NCBI GenBank assembly: GCA_963677375.2
Contig: CAXXIF010000005.1
Location: 62,001 to 126,000, forward strand
Source: Pseudaeromonas sp963677375
Lineage (GTDB): Bacteria; Pseudomonadota; Gammaproteobacteria; Enterobacterales; Aeromonadaceae
DNA length: 64,000 nt
Direction: 5' to 3'
Positions 1 to 8,446 of the stretch are shown here, in pieces. Under the pieces are notes generated by a model. The model worked only from the letters and a program-made list of their open reading frames with translations. It had not been told where the DNA came from and made no database searches. A program made the position numbers and the translations under genes. Positions within the stretch are counted from its first letter, which is position 1. Each line of letters opens with the position of its first letter.

Positions 1-35
1 TGATCATTTCGCAAATTCCTGAGGTACTGGGGTGA
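1..35 (+). CDS. fliQ: FliQ, C-terminal end only (partial)
   Basis: Reading from base 3 gives IISQIPEVLG followed by TGA at 33-35. This resembles the short C-terminus of FliQ, a small membrane protein of the flagellar type III export gate. Its stop overlaps the GTG start of fliR, as expected for the fliP-fliQ-fliR order. Only ten residues are visible, so the call rests mainly on position. Confidence 0.6.
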   Translation, partial: IISQIPEVLG

Positions 36-820
36 ATTACCCTGCCGATCTGGTGATGGCCTGGATTGCCTCCTACGCCTGGCCCTATGCGCGGCTCTCC
101 GCCATGCTGATGACCATGCTGGTATTGGGGTCACAGACGGTACCCATCATGATCCGCGCCAAGCTGGCACTGGTCATTACTGCGGCCATGGCTCCCTTGC
201 TACCTGCTATGCCTGCGGTTGAATTATTCAGCCTGCCCGGACTGATGATCACGGCACAGCAGGTACTGGTGGGGGTGAGCATAGGGCTGGCCTCCCAGTT
301 CCTGATCCAGACGTTCATCATGTCGGGCCAGATCATTGCGATGCAGACCAGTCTGGGTTTCGCCTCTATGGTAGACCCTATCAATGGTGGTTCCACGCCT
401 GTGGTTGGCCAGCTCTATCTGATGCTGGGGACTTTGATTTTCTTTGCCATTGATGGTCACCTGACCATGTTGCATCTGTTGCAGCTGAGTTTTACGACGT
501 TACCGGTTGCCGCTAGCGGGATCAGCATCGAAGGACTCCAGAGTCTGGCGGCATTTTTGGCCGTGATGTTCGAAATGTGCCTTTCGGTCTCTCTGGCGGC
601 TATCGTCGCCATGTTGCTGATTAACTTTTCCTTTGGTGTTATGACCCGTGCCGCACCGCAGCTGAACATCTTCAGTATGGGGTTTGCGGTCAGTATGATA
701 TGCGGCTTGCTGGTGATTTGGGTCTCGCTCGGCGGCTTCATGGAGCATTTCCTGCATCATTGGCAGCAGGTGCAGTCGTTGATTTGCGACGTGATTCAGA
801 CCCAGTGTTCGGGAGAGTAG
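32..820 (+). CDS. fliR: flagellar export gate protein FliR
   Basis: A 262-residue, very hydrophobic protein with about six membrane segments, the usual FliR size. FliR joins FliP and FliQ in the inner-membrane export gate that passes rod, hook and filament subunits. The GTG start overlaps the preceding fliQ-like stop (GTGA) and follows a GAGG-like ribosome site. The stop lies three bases before flhB, so the three genes are translationally coupled. Gene order and hydrophobicity pattern make the call firm. Confidence 0.93.
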   Translation: MNYPADLVMAWIASYAWPYARLSAMLMTMLVLGSQTVPIMIRAKLALVITAAMAPLLPAMPAVELFSLPGLMITAQQVLVGVSIGLASQFLIQTFIMSGQIIAMQTSLGFASMVDPINGGSTPVVGQLYLMLGTLIFFAIDGHLTMLHLLQLSFTTLPVAASGISIEGLQSLAAFLAVMFEMCLSVSLAAIVAMLLINFSFGVMTRAAPQLNIFSMGFAVSMICGLLVIWVSLGGFMEHFLHHWQQVQSLICDVIQTQCSGE

Positions 821-823
821 GCC

Positions 824-1957
824 ATGGCCGAATCTGATGGTCAGGAAAAGACAGAGGAACCCACAGGGCGAAAACTAGATCAGGCCAAGGAGAAAGGCCA
901 GGTTCCCCGATCCAAAGAGCTGGGAACGGCCGTGGTCCTGTTGGCCGGGGTTATTGGTTTATCGACGGTCGCCAAATCACTGGGCGGCGCTCTGCTGGCC
1001 GTCTTCAGTCGCAATTTTTCCTTTACCCGAGAGCAGGTGTTCGATCCCCTCTCCATGATCCCCGCGCTAGCGGATGATATCGGTAACCTGATCATGCCGT
1101 TGATCACGCTATTTGCCATCGTGATGTTGGCTGCTTTGGTGGGCAACCTGCTGTTGGGGGGCGTCAATGTCAGCAGTGAAGCCATGATGCCGAAGATGAG
1201 TAAGCTCAGCCCCATGGCAGGTTTCAAGCGGATGTTTGGCATGCAGAGTTGGGTGGAACTTATCAAATCCATCGCCAAGGTCCTGTTTATCGGTCTGCTC
1301 TCCTGGTCGCTGATCATGGGGCAACTTCCACACATTCTGGATTTGAGTCAACGGCAACTTCCTTACGCCATCTACGATGCGCTGGCGCTTTGTCTATGGG
1401 CCGCGGTGGGGATCTGTTGTGCCCTGTTACCCATAGTGGCCATCGATGTTCCCTTTCAGATGTGGAATCACAGTCGACAGCTGCGTATGAGCAAGCAGGA
1501 AATCAAGGATGAGTACAAAGACTCCGAAGGGAAGCCGGAAGTCAAAGGCCGTTTGCGTCGCATGCAATACGAGATGGCCAATCGGCGCATGATGGCAGAA
1601 GTTCCCAAGGCGGATGTGGTGGTGACGAACCCGACCCATTATGCGGTTGCGCTCAAATATGAACGCGATAAACCCGGTGGAGCCCCTATCGTATTGGCCA
1701 AGGGGGTCGATGAGGTTGCCATGAAGATCCGGGAGATCGCCAGGGAATGTGGGGTCATCAATGTGGCATCCCCGGCTCTAGCCCGGGCTATTTACCATAC
1801 CACCAAGCTCAACAAGGCTATACCGGATGGCTTGTTTGTGGCTGTGGCTCAGGTGTTGGCCTATGTGTACCAGTTGCAGGCCTACAAGCAGGGGCGGGCC
1901 GAAGCGCCACGCAAACTGGCGGATGAATTGCCGATCCCAGATGATTTAAGGTATTGA
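824..1957 (+). CDS. flhB: flagellar export switch protein FlhB
   Basis: 377 residues. The N-terminus (ESDGQEKTEEPTGRKL) is typical of FlhB, followed by four membrane segments and a soluble C-terminal domain. The self-cleavage motif NPTH is intact at residues 269-272, the same position as in enteric FlhB. Cleavage there switches export from rod/hook to filament substrates. GGGAGAG lies just upstream of the ATG. A separate FlhB C-terminal homologue without NPTH occurs at 16094-16411. Confidence 0.96.
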   Translation: MAESDGQEKTEEPTGRKLDQAKEKGQVPRSKELGTAVVLLAGVIGLSTVAKSLGGALLAVFSRNFSFTREQVFDPLSMIPALADDIGNLIMPLITLFAIVMLAALVGNLLLGGVNVSSEAMMPKMSKLSPMAGFKRMFGMQSWVELIKSIAKVLFIGLLSWSLIMGQLPHILDLSQRQLPYAIYDALALCLWAAVGICCALLPIVAIDVPFQMWNHSRQLRMSKQEIKDEYKDSEGKPEVKGRLRRMQYEMANRRMMAEVPKADVVVTNPTHYAVALKYERDKPGGAPIVLAKGVDEVAMKIREIARECGVINVASPALARAIYHTTKLNKAIPDGLFVAVAQVLAYVYQLQAYKQGRAEAPRKLADELPIPDDLRY

Positions 1958-2019
1958 CATTTTTTTGACGTTAACTGGCTAACATTATTTATAACAATAA
2001 AAATCAAATAGTTAATTGG

Positions 2020-2035
2020 TGGCTTGTTTTTTGCT
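2020..2035 (+). promoter_or_regulatory. sigma-54 promoter of the flhA operon
   Basis: TGGCTTG, four T, then TTGCT. The -24 GG and -12 GC dinucleotides have the exact spacing required by sigma-54. The predicted start site is about 25 bases before the flhA ATG. In vibrio-type polar flagella the flhA-flhF-flhG-fliA-che operon is sigma-54 dependent, which fits. Only the promoter is seen; no FlrC site was identified. Confidence 0.75.
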
Positions 2036-2071
2036 AGTCTAGGTTAACTCCATCTTATCCGACATATCATT

Positions 2072-4174
2072 ATGGAAATGAGAGCAGCCTTCTCTTCGCT
2101 GGGTCAATATCGCAATCTGCTAAATCGTGGTTTGGGTACCCCCTTATTGGTGCTCGCCAGCCTTGGCATGGTGGTTCTGCCCATGCCCCCGTTCCTGCTG
2201 GATGTGTTGTTTACCTTCAACATTGCCTTGGCGCTGGTCGTGCTTCTGGTTGCTGTTTACTCCCGCCGTCCGCTCGATTTTGCGGCCTTCCCGACCATCC
2301 TACTGGTTGCTACCTTGCTGCGCTTGGCCTTGAACGTAGCGTCGACTCGGGTCGTGTTGCTGGAGGGGCATAATGGTGCGGCGGCGGCCGGTCATGTGAT
2401 TGAAGCGTTTGGTAACGTGGTTATTGGTGGTAACTATGCGGTGGGTCTCATCGTCTTTATCATCTTGATGATTATCAACTTTGTGGTTGTTACCAAGGGG
2501 GCAGGCCGTATTTCCGAAGTGAGTGCCCGCTTTACCCTCGATGCCATGCCGGGTAAGCAAATGGCCATTGATGCCGATTTGAATGCTGGCCTCATCAATC
2601 AGGAAGACGCGAAAAAACGGCGTCAGGAAGTCACCATGGAAGCCGATTTTTACGGTTCTATGGATGGTGCCTCCAAGTTTGTAAAAGGGGATGCCATGGC
2701 CGGTATCCTCATTCTGTTTATCAATATCATTGGTGGTTTTATCATCGGCATGGCCCAGCATGGACTGGGCTTTTCCGAAGCGGCTTCTATCTATACGCTG
2801 CTGACCATAGGCGATGGTCTGGTGGCACAGATCCCATCGTTACTGCTCTCCATCGCCGCCGCAATTATCGTCACCCGTCAAAATGCCGACCAGGACATGG
2901 GGCAGGTGGTGCTCAATCAGATGTTCGAAGAGCCCAAGGCGCTGATCATTGCCTCCGCGGTGTTGATTATCATGGGTCTGGTGCCTGGAATGCCGCATCT
3001 GGCTTTCTTATCGCTGGGATTTCTCTCCGCCCTTGGAGCCTGGCTGATGGTTCGTCATACCCAGAAAAAGAAAACGGATGCCGAAGCGAAGGCGCTTGCA
3101 CCGGTTGAGACTACGGCGATCCCTGAACACCGCGACTTGAGCTGGGATGATGTCAGCCCGGTGGATGTCATCGGTCTGGAGGTTGGTTATCGCTTGATCC
3201 CCATGGTGGATCGCAGCCAGGGTGGGGAATTGCTGAACCGAATCAAAGGGGTACGCAAGAAGCTGTCTCAGGAATTGGGCTTTCTGGTTCCGCCGGTACA
3301 CATTCGCGATAACCTGGATCTGCAGCCCAATCAATATCGAATTACCCTGATGGGGGTCAATATGGGCGAGGCCGAGGTCTACCATGATCGCGAGATGGCG
3401 ATTAATCCCGGTCAAGTCTTCGGTGCCATTCAGGGGGTTGAAACCCGAGATCCGGCGTTTGGTCTGGATGCGGTATGGATTGGTCGTGAGCAGGTGGATC
3501 AGGCACAGAGCCTGGGTTACACAGTTGTGGATGCTTCGACGGTAATCGCTACCCATATGAGCCAGCTTTTGACCAACCATGCCTCGCAACTGCTAGGCCA
3601 CGAGGAAGTTCAGAATCTGTTGGATATGGTGGCGCGGGCGCAGCCCAAATTAGTTGAAGGCTTGATCCCGGGTGTGATGAGCTTGGGGACTCTGGTCAAG
3701 GTCTTGCAAAATTTGTTGACAGAAGGGGTCCCGGTACGCGATATGCGTACCCTGCTGCAAACATTGGTAGAGTATGGACCGCGCAGTCAGGACCCGGATG
3801 TGTTGACGGCGGCTTGTCGCATCGCCTTGCGGCGGTTGATTGTGCAGGAGATCATTGGTGGCGAGTCTGTGATTCCGGTCATCACCTTGGCTCCCGAGCT
3901 GGAACGCATATTGCACCAGTCTCTACAAGCCGGTGGCGCCGAAGGTGCTGGCATCGAACCTGGATTGGCCGAGCGCATGCAGCAGTCCTTGACCGAGGCA
4001 GCACAACGGCAGGAGCTGGAAGGGCAGGCGGCTGTGCTGTTGACCTCCGGGGTTCTGCGTAACACCTTGGCTCGTTTCGTGAAAAACTCCATTCCTGGAT
4101 TGAGAGTGCTTTCTTACCAGGAGATTCCTGATGATAAACAGATCCGCATCGTGAGCGCAGTCGGGCAACAATAA
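2072..4174 (+). CDS. flhA: flagellar export protein FlhA
   Basis: 700 residues, the normal FlhA length. The N-terminal half carries about eight membrane segments and the conserved FHIPEP-type region (FPTILLVATLLRLALNVAST, then the VVTKGAGRISEVSARFTLDA loop). The C-terminal half is the cytosolic nonameric domain that docks export chaperones. FlhA uses the proton-motive force to drive export. It is the first gene of the sigma-54 operon; flhF follows 20 bp downstream. No strong ribosome site precedes the ATG at 2072, so the ATG at 2078 is possible. Confidence 0.96.
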   Translation: MEMRAAFSSLGQYRNLLNRGLGTPLLVLASLGMVVLPMPPFLLDVLFTFNIALALVVLLVAVYSRRPLDFAAFPTILLVATLLRLALNVASTRVVLLEGHNGAAAAGHVIEAFGNVVIGGNYAVGLIVFIILMIINFVVVTKGAGRISEVSARFTLDAMPGKQMAIDADLNAGLINQEDAKKRRQEVTMEADFYGSMDGASKFVKGDAMAGILILFINIIGGFIIGMAQHGLGFSEAASIYTLLTIGDGLVAQIPSLLLSIAAAIIVTRQNADQDMGQVVLNQMFEEPKALIIASAVLIIMGLVPGMPHLAFLSLGFLSALGAWLMVRHTQKKKTDAEAKALAPVETTAIPEHRDLSWDDVSPVDVIGLEVGYRLIPMVDRSQGGELLNRIKGVRKKLSQELGFLVPPVHIRDNLDLQPNQYRITLMGVNMGEAEVYHDREMAINPGQVFGAIQGVETRDPAFGLDAVWIGREQVDQAQSLGYTVVDASTVIATHMSQLLTNHASQLLGHEEVQNLLDMVARAQPKLVEGLIPGVMSLGTLVKVLQNLLTEGVPVRDMRTLLQTLVEYGPRSQDPDVLTAACRIALRRLIVQEIIGGESVIPVITLAPELERILHQSLQAGGAEGAGIEPGLAERMQQSLTEAAQRQELEGQAAVLLTSGVLRNTLARFVKNSIPGLRVLSYQEIPDDKQIRIVSAVGQQ

Positions 4175-4194
4175 ATAGGGAGCTGGAGGTCTAG

Positions 4195-5589
4195 GTGAAG
4201 ATAAAGCGTTTTTTTGCCAAGGATATGCGTACTGCTCTGGCTGAGGTGAAAGAGGTCCTCGGCCCAGATGCAGTCATTATGTCCAACAAGAAGGTCTCTG
4301 GAGGCATCGAGATCGTTGCGGCTGTGGATTATCAGACCCAGGTTGCTTCGGCCGCGACGGACGTCCGACGAGATATTCGCGATGACAGCGTCAATTTATC
4401 GACCCGTGCGCGCCCGGTCGATCCCTTTATGGCTCCGAATTTGGCCGCTAGCCAAAAAAATGACGGTTCAGAGAGCTTTCCCGATAGTCTTTCTGCCTTA
4501 CTGGCCCGTCAGCAACAGCTCCAGTCACGTTTGCCAGATGTTCTCACTCACGATCCCTCGGCCCCGAAAACCCTGGCTGAACAAGCCGCACTGACCGAGC
4601 CTGCCCCTCGTCGCACCGCGACTCGGGCGCCGGTGCCAGCTCAGAATCGGGATAAAGATCTGGATGCAATGCGAGCTGAGATAGCCTCCATCAGGAAGCT
4701 GCTGCAGCATCAACTGTCTGGTCTGATGTGGCAAGAGGTTGAGCGTCGGGGACCGGTACGCGCCTTGTTGATCAAACAACTCTGCAAAGGTGGATTTGAC
4801 GAGGCGTTTGCGGAGCAGTTAGCCGCCAGTGTTCCCGAAAGTGCGTCTTTGCATGAGGCTTGGCATTTGCTGCAAAAGCTACTGCTGGAGCATGTCAAAA
4901 CCACGGATGATGACATTTTGCGGCATGGCGGTGCCATCGCCTTGCTGGGGCCAACCGGAGTCGGAAAAACAACCACGATTGCCAAGCTGGCCGCGCGATT
5001 TGCCATGAAATATGGTCCGGATCAGGTTGCCCTGATCACGACGGACCACTATCGCATCGGCGCTCATGAGCAGTTGCAAACCTATGGCCGAATTATGGGG
5101 TGTCTCGTGCGGCCAGTTTCTGATGTCGAGGAGCTTTCTGCAGCCTTGTATCAACTTCGCAACCGGCGACTGGTATTGATTGACACCGCGGGCATGGGGC
5201 AGCGCGATGTTCGTTTGACGGAACAGCTGGATACCTTGGTGAAAAATGCCAAGGTTCGTATTCGAAATTATCTGGTACTACCTGCTACCTCTCAGCGACG
5301 TGTGTTGCAAGAGGCGTACGAGCATTTCCGCAGGGTACCACTGAGTGGTTGTATTCTGACCAAACTGGATGAAAGCCTGAATCTGGGCGATGTATTGGGT
5401 ATGTGCATCCAGAATAATCTGCCTATCAGCTATGTTACCGATGGCCAACGTGTTCCAGAAGATATCAAGGTTGCTGATGCCAGCGAGCTGATTGCTGTTA
5501 CCTTGCAGCAATTGGAGGCTGACGGAGTACCGAGTCATTTCTGGGGCCAGGAGAGCGATCGCGCCGACCACATGGAGTTTTATGAATAA
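4195..5589 (+). CDS. flhF: flagellar placement GTPase FlhF (SRP-type)
   Basis: 464 residues, GTG start behind GGAGCTGGAGG. An N-terminal B domain (KIKRFFAKDMRTAL...LGPDAVIMSNKKV) and a variable linker precede the SRP-type NG GTPase. G1 is GPTGVGKTTT at residues 252-261; G3 is DTAGMGQRD and G4 is TKLDE. FlhF marks the cell pole for assembly of the first flagellar ring and works against FlhG, encoded next with overlapping ends. Confidence 0.95.
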   Translation: MKIKRFFAKDMRTALAEVKEVLGPDAVIMSNKKVSGGIEIVAAVDYQTQVASAATDVRRDIRDDSVNLSTRARPVDPFMAPNLAASQKNDGSESFPDSLSALLARQQQLQSRLPDVLTHDPSAPKTLAEQAALTEPAPRRTATRAPVPAQNRDKDLDAMRAEIASIRKLLQHQLSGLMWQEVERRGPVRALLIKQLCKGGFDEAFAEQLAASVPESASLHEAWHLLQKLLLEHVKTTDDDILRHGGAIALLGPTGVGKTTTIAKLAARFAMKYGPDQVALITTDHYRIGAHEQLQTYGRIMGCLVRPVSDVEELSAALYQLRNRRLVLIDTAGMGQRDVRLTEQLDTLVKNAKVRIRNYLVLPATSQRRVLQEAYEHFRRVPLSGCILTKLDESLNLGDVLGMCIQNNLPISYVTDGQRVPEDIKVADASELIAVTLQQLEADGVPSHFWGQESDRADHMEFYE

Positions 5590-6475
5590 CATGAACAATA
5601 CCAATCTTGATCAAGCTCAGGGTCTGCGAAAGATGCGCCAGAACAATCGGGTCAAAGTGATCACTGTGACCGGAGGCAAGGGTGGCGTCGGTAAATCCAG
5701 CGTAACGCTGAACGTTGCAGTCGCCATGGCTGCCCAAGGCAAACGGGTCATGTTGCTGGATGCTGACTTGGGACTTGCCAATATCGACGTCATGTTGGGG
5801 CTACGGGTTCAGCGCAATCTTTCCCATGTGCTTTCGGGGGAATGCACTCTCGATGACATCATAGTTGAAGGTCCCTATGGCCTGATGATTATCCCGGCGA
5901 CGTCCGGGACCCAGTCCATGGTGGAGTTAAAGCCAGCGGAGCATGCTGGTCTCATTCGTGCGTTCAGTGATATGAAGACGCCGATCGATGTGTTGTTGGT
6001 TGATACAGCTGCCGGTATCTCTGATATGGTGCTCAGCTTCTCCCGTGCTGCGCAGGATATTATGGTGGTGGTCTGCGATGAGCCTACGTCAATTACCGAT
6101 GCCTATGCACTGATTAAGCTGCTGTCGCGGGAATATGGTGTTTTTCGGTTCAAGGTTGTGGCGAACATGGTCCGCAGCCTGCGTGAAGGACAGGAGTTAT
6201 TTTCCAAGCTGACCCGGGTTACCGACCGTTTTTTAGATGCGTCACTGGAGCTCGTCGCCTGTATTCCCTACGATAATAATGTGCGTCAGGCGGTCAAGAA
6301 ACAGAAAGTGGTCGTGGATGCATTTCCGAAATCCCCTGCGTCTCTGGCATTCCGGGCGCTGGCGAATAAAGCAGCCGGATGGCCGACACCCCATCAACCG
6401 GGTGGGCATCTGGAGTTCTTTATCGAAACTCTGTTAAACAAGCCTTCTTTAGCTCAGGACACTATTAGTGAATAA
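5582..6475 (+). CDS. flhG: flagellar number regulator FlhG (MinD-like ATPase)
   Basis: 297 residues from the ATG at 5582, which overlaps the flhF stop by eight bases. The open frame extends upstream to 5492, but the family N-terminus (DQAQGLRKM) starts only after 5582. A deviant Walker A (GGKGGVGKSS), the DADLGLANIDVMLG switch and LLVDTAAG mark a MinD/ParA-type ATPase. FlhG (also called FleN or YlxH) limits flagellar number by stimulating FlhF GTPase and restraining the master regulator. Confidence 0.94.
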   Translation: MNNMNNTNLDQAQGLRKMRQNNRVKVITVTGGKGGVGKSSVTLNVAVAMAAQGKRVMLLDADLGLANIDVMLGLRVQRNLSHVLSGECTLDDIIVEGPYGLMIIPATSGTQSMVELKPAEHAGLIRAFSDMKTPIDVLLVDTAAGISDMVLSFSRAAQDIMVVVCDEPTSITDAYALIKLLSREYGVFRFKVVANMVRSLREGQELFSKLTRVTDRFLDASLELVACIPYDNNVRQAVKKQKVVVDAFPKSPASLAFRALANKAAGWPTPHQPGGHLEFFIETLLNKPSLAQDTISE

Positions 6476-7187
6476 AGCTCAAGCTTATGCTCGCCATCAG
6501 GATCAAAACGCGTTGATAGAGCGGCATGCGCTGCTGGTCAAGCGGATTGGGTTGCACCTGATGGCTCGTTTGCCAAGCAGCGTTCAGTTAGATGATCTTA
6601 TTCAAGCGGGCATGATTGGTCTTCTTGAAGCCGCCAGAAATTATGACGGTAGCAAGGGGGCCAGTTTTGAAACCTATGCCGGCATCCGTATCCGCGGCTC
6701 CATGATTGACGAGATTCGTCGTGGTGACTGGGTCCCTCGTTCCGTACATCGCAACACAAGGCGCATTTCTGATGCGATAGATGTGGTAGAACAGCATACT
6801 GGTCGCGATGCCAAAGATGTCGAGGTAGCGCGAGAGCTGGGTGTTTCGCTGGATGAATATCACTGTATGCTGAACGAGGCCGCCTGCGGTCGGGTGGTTG
6901 GCATTGAAGATTTGGGTGTTTCCGATGATGTGTTGACGGGTACTACCGATGAAACGGATGACAACAAAACATTTACCGGAATTGCCAAAGAGCGTTTTCA
7001 ACAAGCGCTGGCCGAAGGAATTACCCATCTTCCCGAAAGAGAAGCTCTGGTTTTGTCGCTTTACTACGATGAGGAGATGAACCTCAAGGAAATTGGTCAA
7101 ATTCTCAACGTGAGTGAGTCGAGAATCAGCCAGATCCATAGTCAGGCGATGCACAGATTGCGAGCCAGAATGAAAGATTGGTACTGA
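6468..7187 (+). CDS. fliA: flagellar sigma-28 factor FliA
   Basis: 239 residues, GTG start overlapping the flhG stop by eight bases. Region 2 (DDLIQAGMIGLLEAARNYDGSKGASFETYA, then IRIRGSMIDEIRRGDWVPRSV) and region 4 (LPEREALVLSLYYDEEMNLKEIG, then VSESRISQIHSQA) are complete. FliA directs late flagellar genes (flagellin, motor, chemoreceptors) and is held by FlgM until the hook is finished. It sits in the expected place between flhG and cheY. Confidence 0.96.
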   Translation: MNKAQAYARHQDQNALIERHALLVKRIGLHLMARLPSSVQLDDLIQAGMIGLLEAARNYDGSKGASFETYAGIRIRGSMIDEIRRGDWVPRSVHRNTRRISDAIDVVEQHTGRDAKDVEVARELGVSLDEYHCMLNEAACGRVVGIEDLGVSDDVLTGTTDETDDNKTFTGIAKERFQQALAEGITHLPEREALVLSLYYDEEMNLKEIGQILNVSESRISQIHSQAMHRLRARMKDWY

Positions 7188-7298
7188 CCGCACACATGCT
7201 TGTCTACACTCATAGGCAACGGTGAGGCATAATAAAAACAATATCGCTATAAACAGAATGAGTTAGGGCTGTGTTGGGCGGCCACCTAGGAGGGTATT

Positions 7299-7682
7299 TT
7301 GGATAAGAACATGAAGATCCTCATTGTTGATGATTTTTCAACAATGCGCCGGATAATCAAAAATTTGCTCCGTGACTTGGGTTTTAACAATACCCATGAA
7401 GCGGATGACGGCAATACGGCTCTGCCCATGTTGAAAAATGGGGACTTCGAATTTGTGGTCACAGACTGGAATATGCCTGGTATGCAAGGGATTGATCTAC
7501 TGAAGGCGATTCGGGCTGATGATAAGTTGAGCCACTTGCCGGTGTTGATGGTTACTGCTGAAGCGAAGCGGGAGCAGATCATCGAGGCAGCCCAGGCCGG
7601 GGTAAATGGTTACATTGTTAAACCGTTTACTGCTGCAACCTTGAAAGAGAAATTGGACAAGATTTTCGAACGCATTGGCTAA
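7299..7682 (+). CDS. cheY: chemotaxis response regulator CheY
   Basis: Single receiver domain, 127 residues from a TTG start. TTG 7299 is preferred over ATG 7311 because AGGAGG at 7288-7293 sits five bases before it. Acidic pocket D11-D12, phospho-acceptor D56, T86 and K108 are all present. Phosphorylated CheY binds the FliM switch and changes rotation direction. The sequence closely follows vibrio-type CheY3 (NKNMKILIVDDFSTMRRI style). A 111-bp gap separates it from fliA. Confidence 0.95.
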   Translation: MDKNMKILIVDDFSTMRRIIKNLLRDLGFNNTHEADDGNTALPMLKNGDFEFVVTDWNMPGMQGIDLLKAIRADDKLSHLPVLMVTAEAKREQIIEAAQAGVNGYIVKPFTAATLKEKLDKIFERIG

Positions 7683-7694
7683 TGGGGTGTCTGT

Positions 7695-8435
7695 ATGAAG
7701 TCGAAGGCGCCGCTGATTAGCCTGGATCAAGCCAGGATGCTCGTGATGTATCTCGAGCAAGATGAACAGGCTGCGGCCGATGAGTTGTTGGCGGATATTT
7801 GTGCGCCAAATGCGAGTGACATGTTTGCTCAAATTGGTCAGTTAACTCGCCAGCTCCATACCTCACTCCATGATTTCCAACTCGATTCCCGTATTCCGGA
7901 TTTGGCAATGCAGGAGATCCCTGATGCGAGAGAGCGGTTGAACTACGTCATTACCATGACGGATAAAGCCGCCAATCGAACCATGGATGCTGTAGATGCC
8001 AGTCTGCCATTAGCAAGCCAGCTTAATGAGCGGATACAGCAAGTATTGCCAGCATGGAATTTGCTCATGACCCGGCAGCTAGAATTGGGTCAGTTCAAGG
8101 TGTTATGTCACCAACTGGATTTGTTTATCAAACAGTCTGAGATCGATTCCAACCAGTTACGTGATTTGCTGACTGAGATCCTGATGGCTCAGGATTTTCA
8201 AGATCTGACCGGTCAGATGATTCGTCGCGTGATTACCCTGGTGCAGGAAGTTGAATCAAAATTGGTCGAGATGCTGACGTTATTTGGTGAACCGCTCACC
8301 TTGCCGTCAGGAAGTCCTGGTCCCATCAACAAGGGAATCGAAGCGGAAGGGCCGATTATCAACAAGGAAACACGCACCGACGTGGTTGCTAGTCAAGATG
8401 ATGTAGATGACTTGTTGTCGAGTTTAGGATTCTGA
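7695..8435 (+). CDS. cheZ: CheY-P phosphatase CheZ
   Basis: 246 residues, largely helical. The central QDFQDLTGQMIRRVITLVQEVE block contains the conserved D/Q pair CheZ uses to hydrolyse CheY-P. The C-terminal tail DDVDDLLSSLGF is the CheY-binding peptide. It starts 12 bp after cheY and ends 11 bp before cheA, so it belongs to the same transcript. Confidence 0.94.
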   Translation: MKSKAPLISLDQARMLVMYLEQDEQAAADELLADICAPNASDMFAQIGQLTRQLHTSLHDFQLDSRIPDLAMQEIPDARERLNYVITMTDKAANRTMDAVDASLPLASQLNERIQQVLPAWNLLMTRQLELGQFKVLCHQLDLFIKQSEIDSNQLRDLLTEILMAQDFQDLTGQMIRRVITLVQEVESKLVEMLTLFGEPLTLPSGSPGPINKGIEAEGPIINKETRTDVVASQDDVDDLLSSLGF

Positions 8436-8446
8436 GGGAGTAAAGA

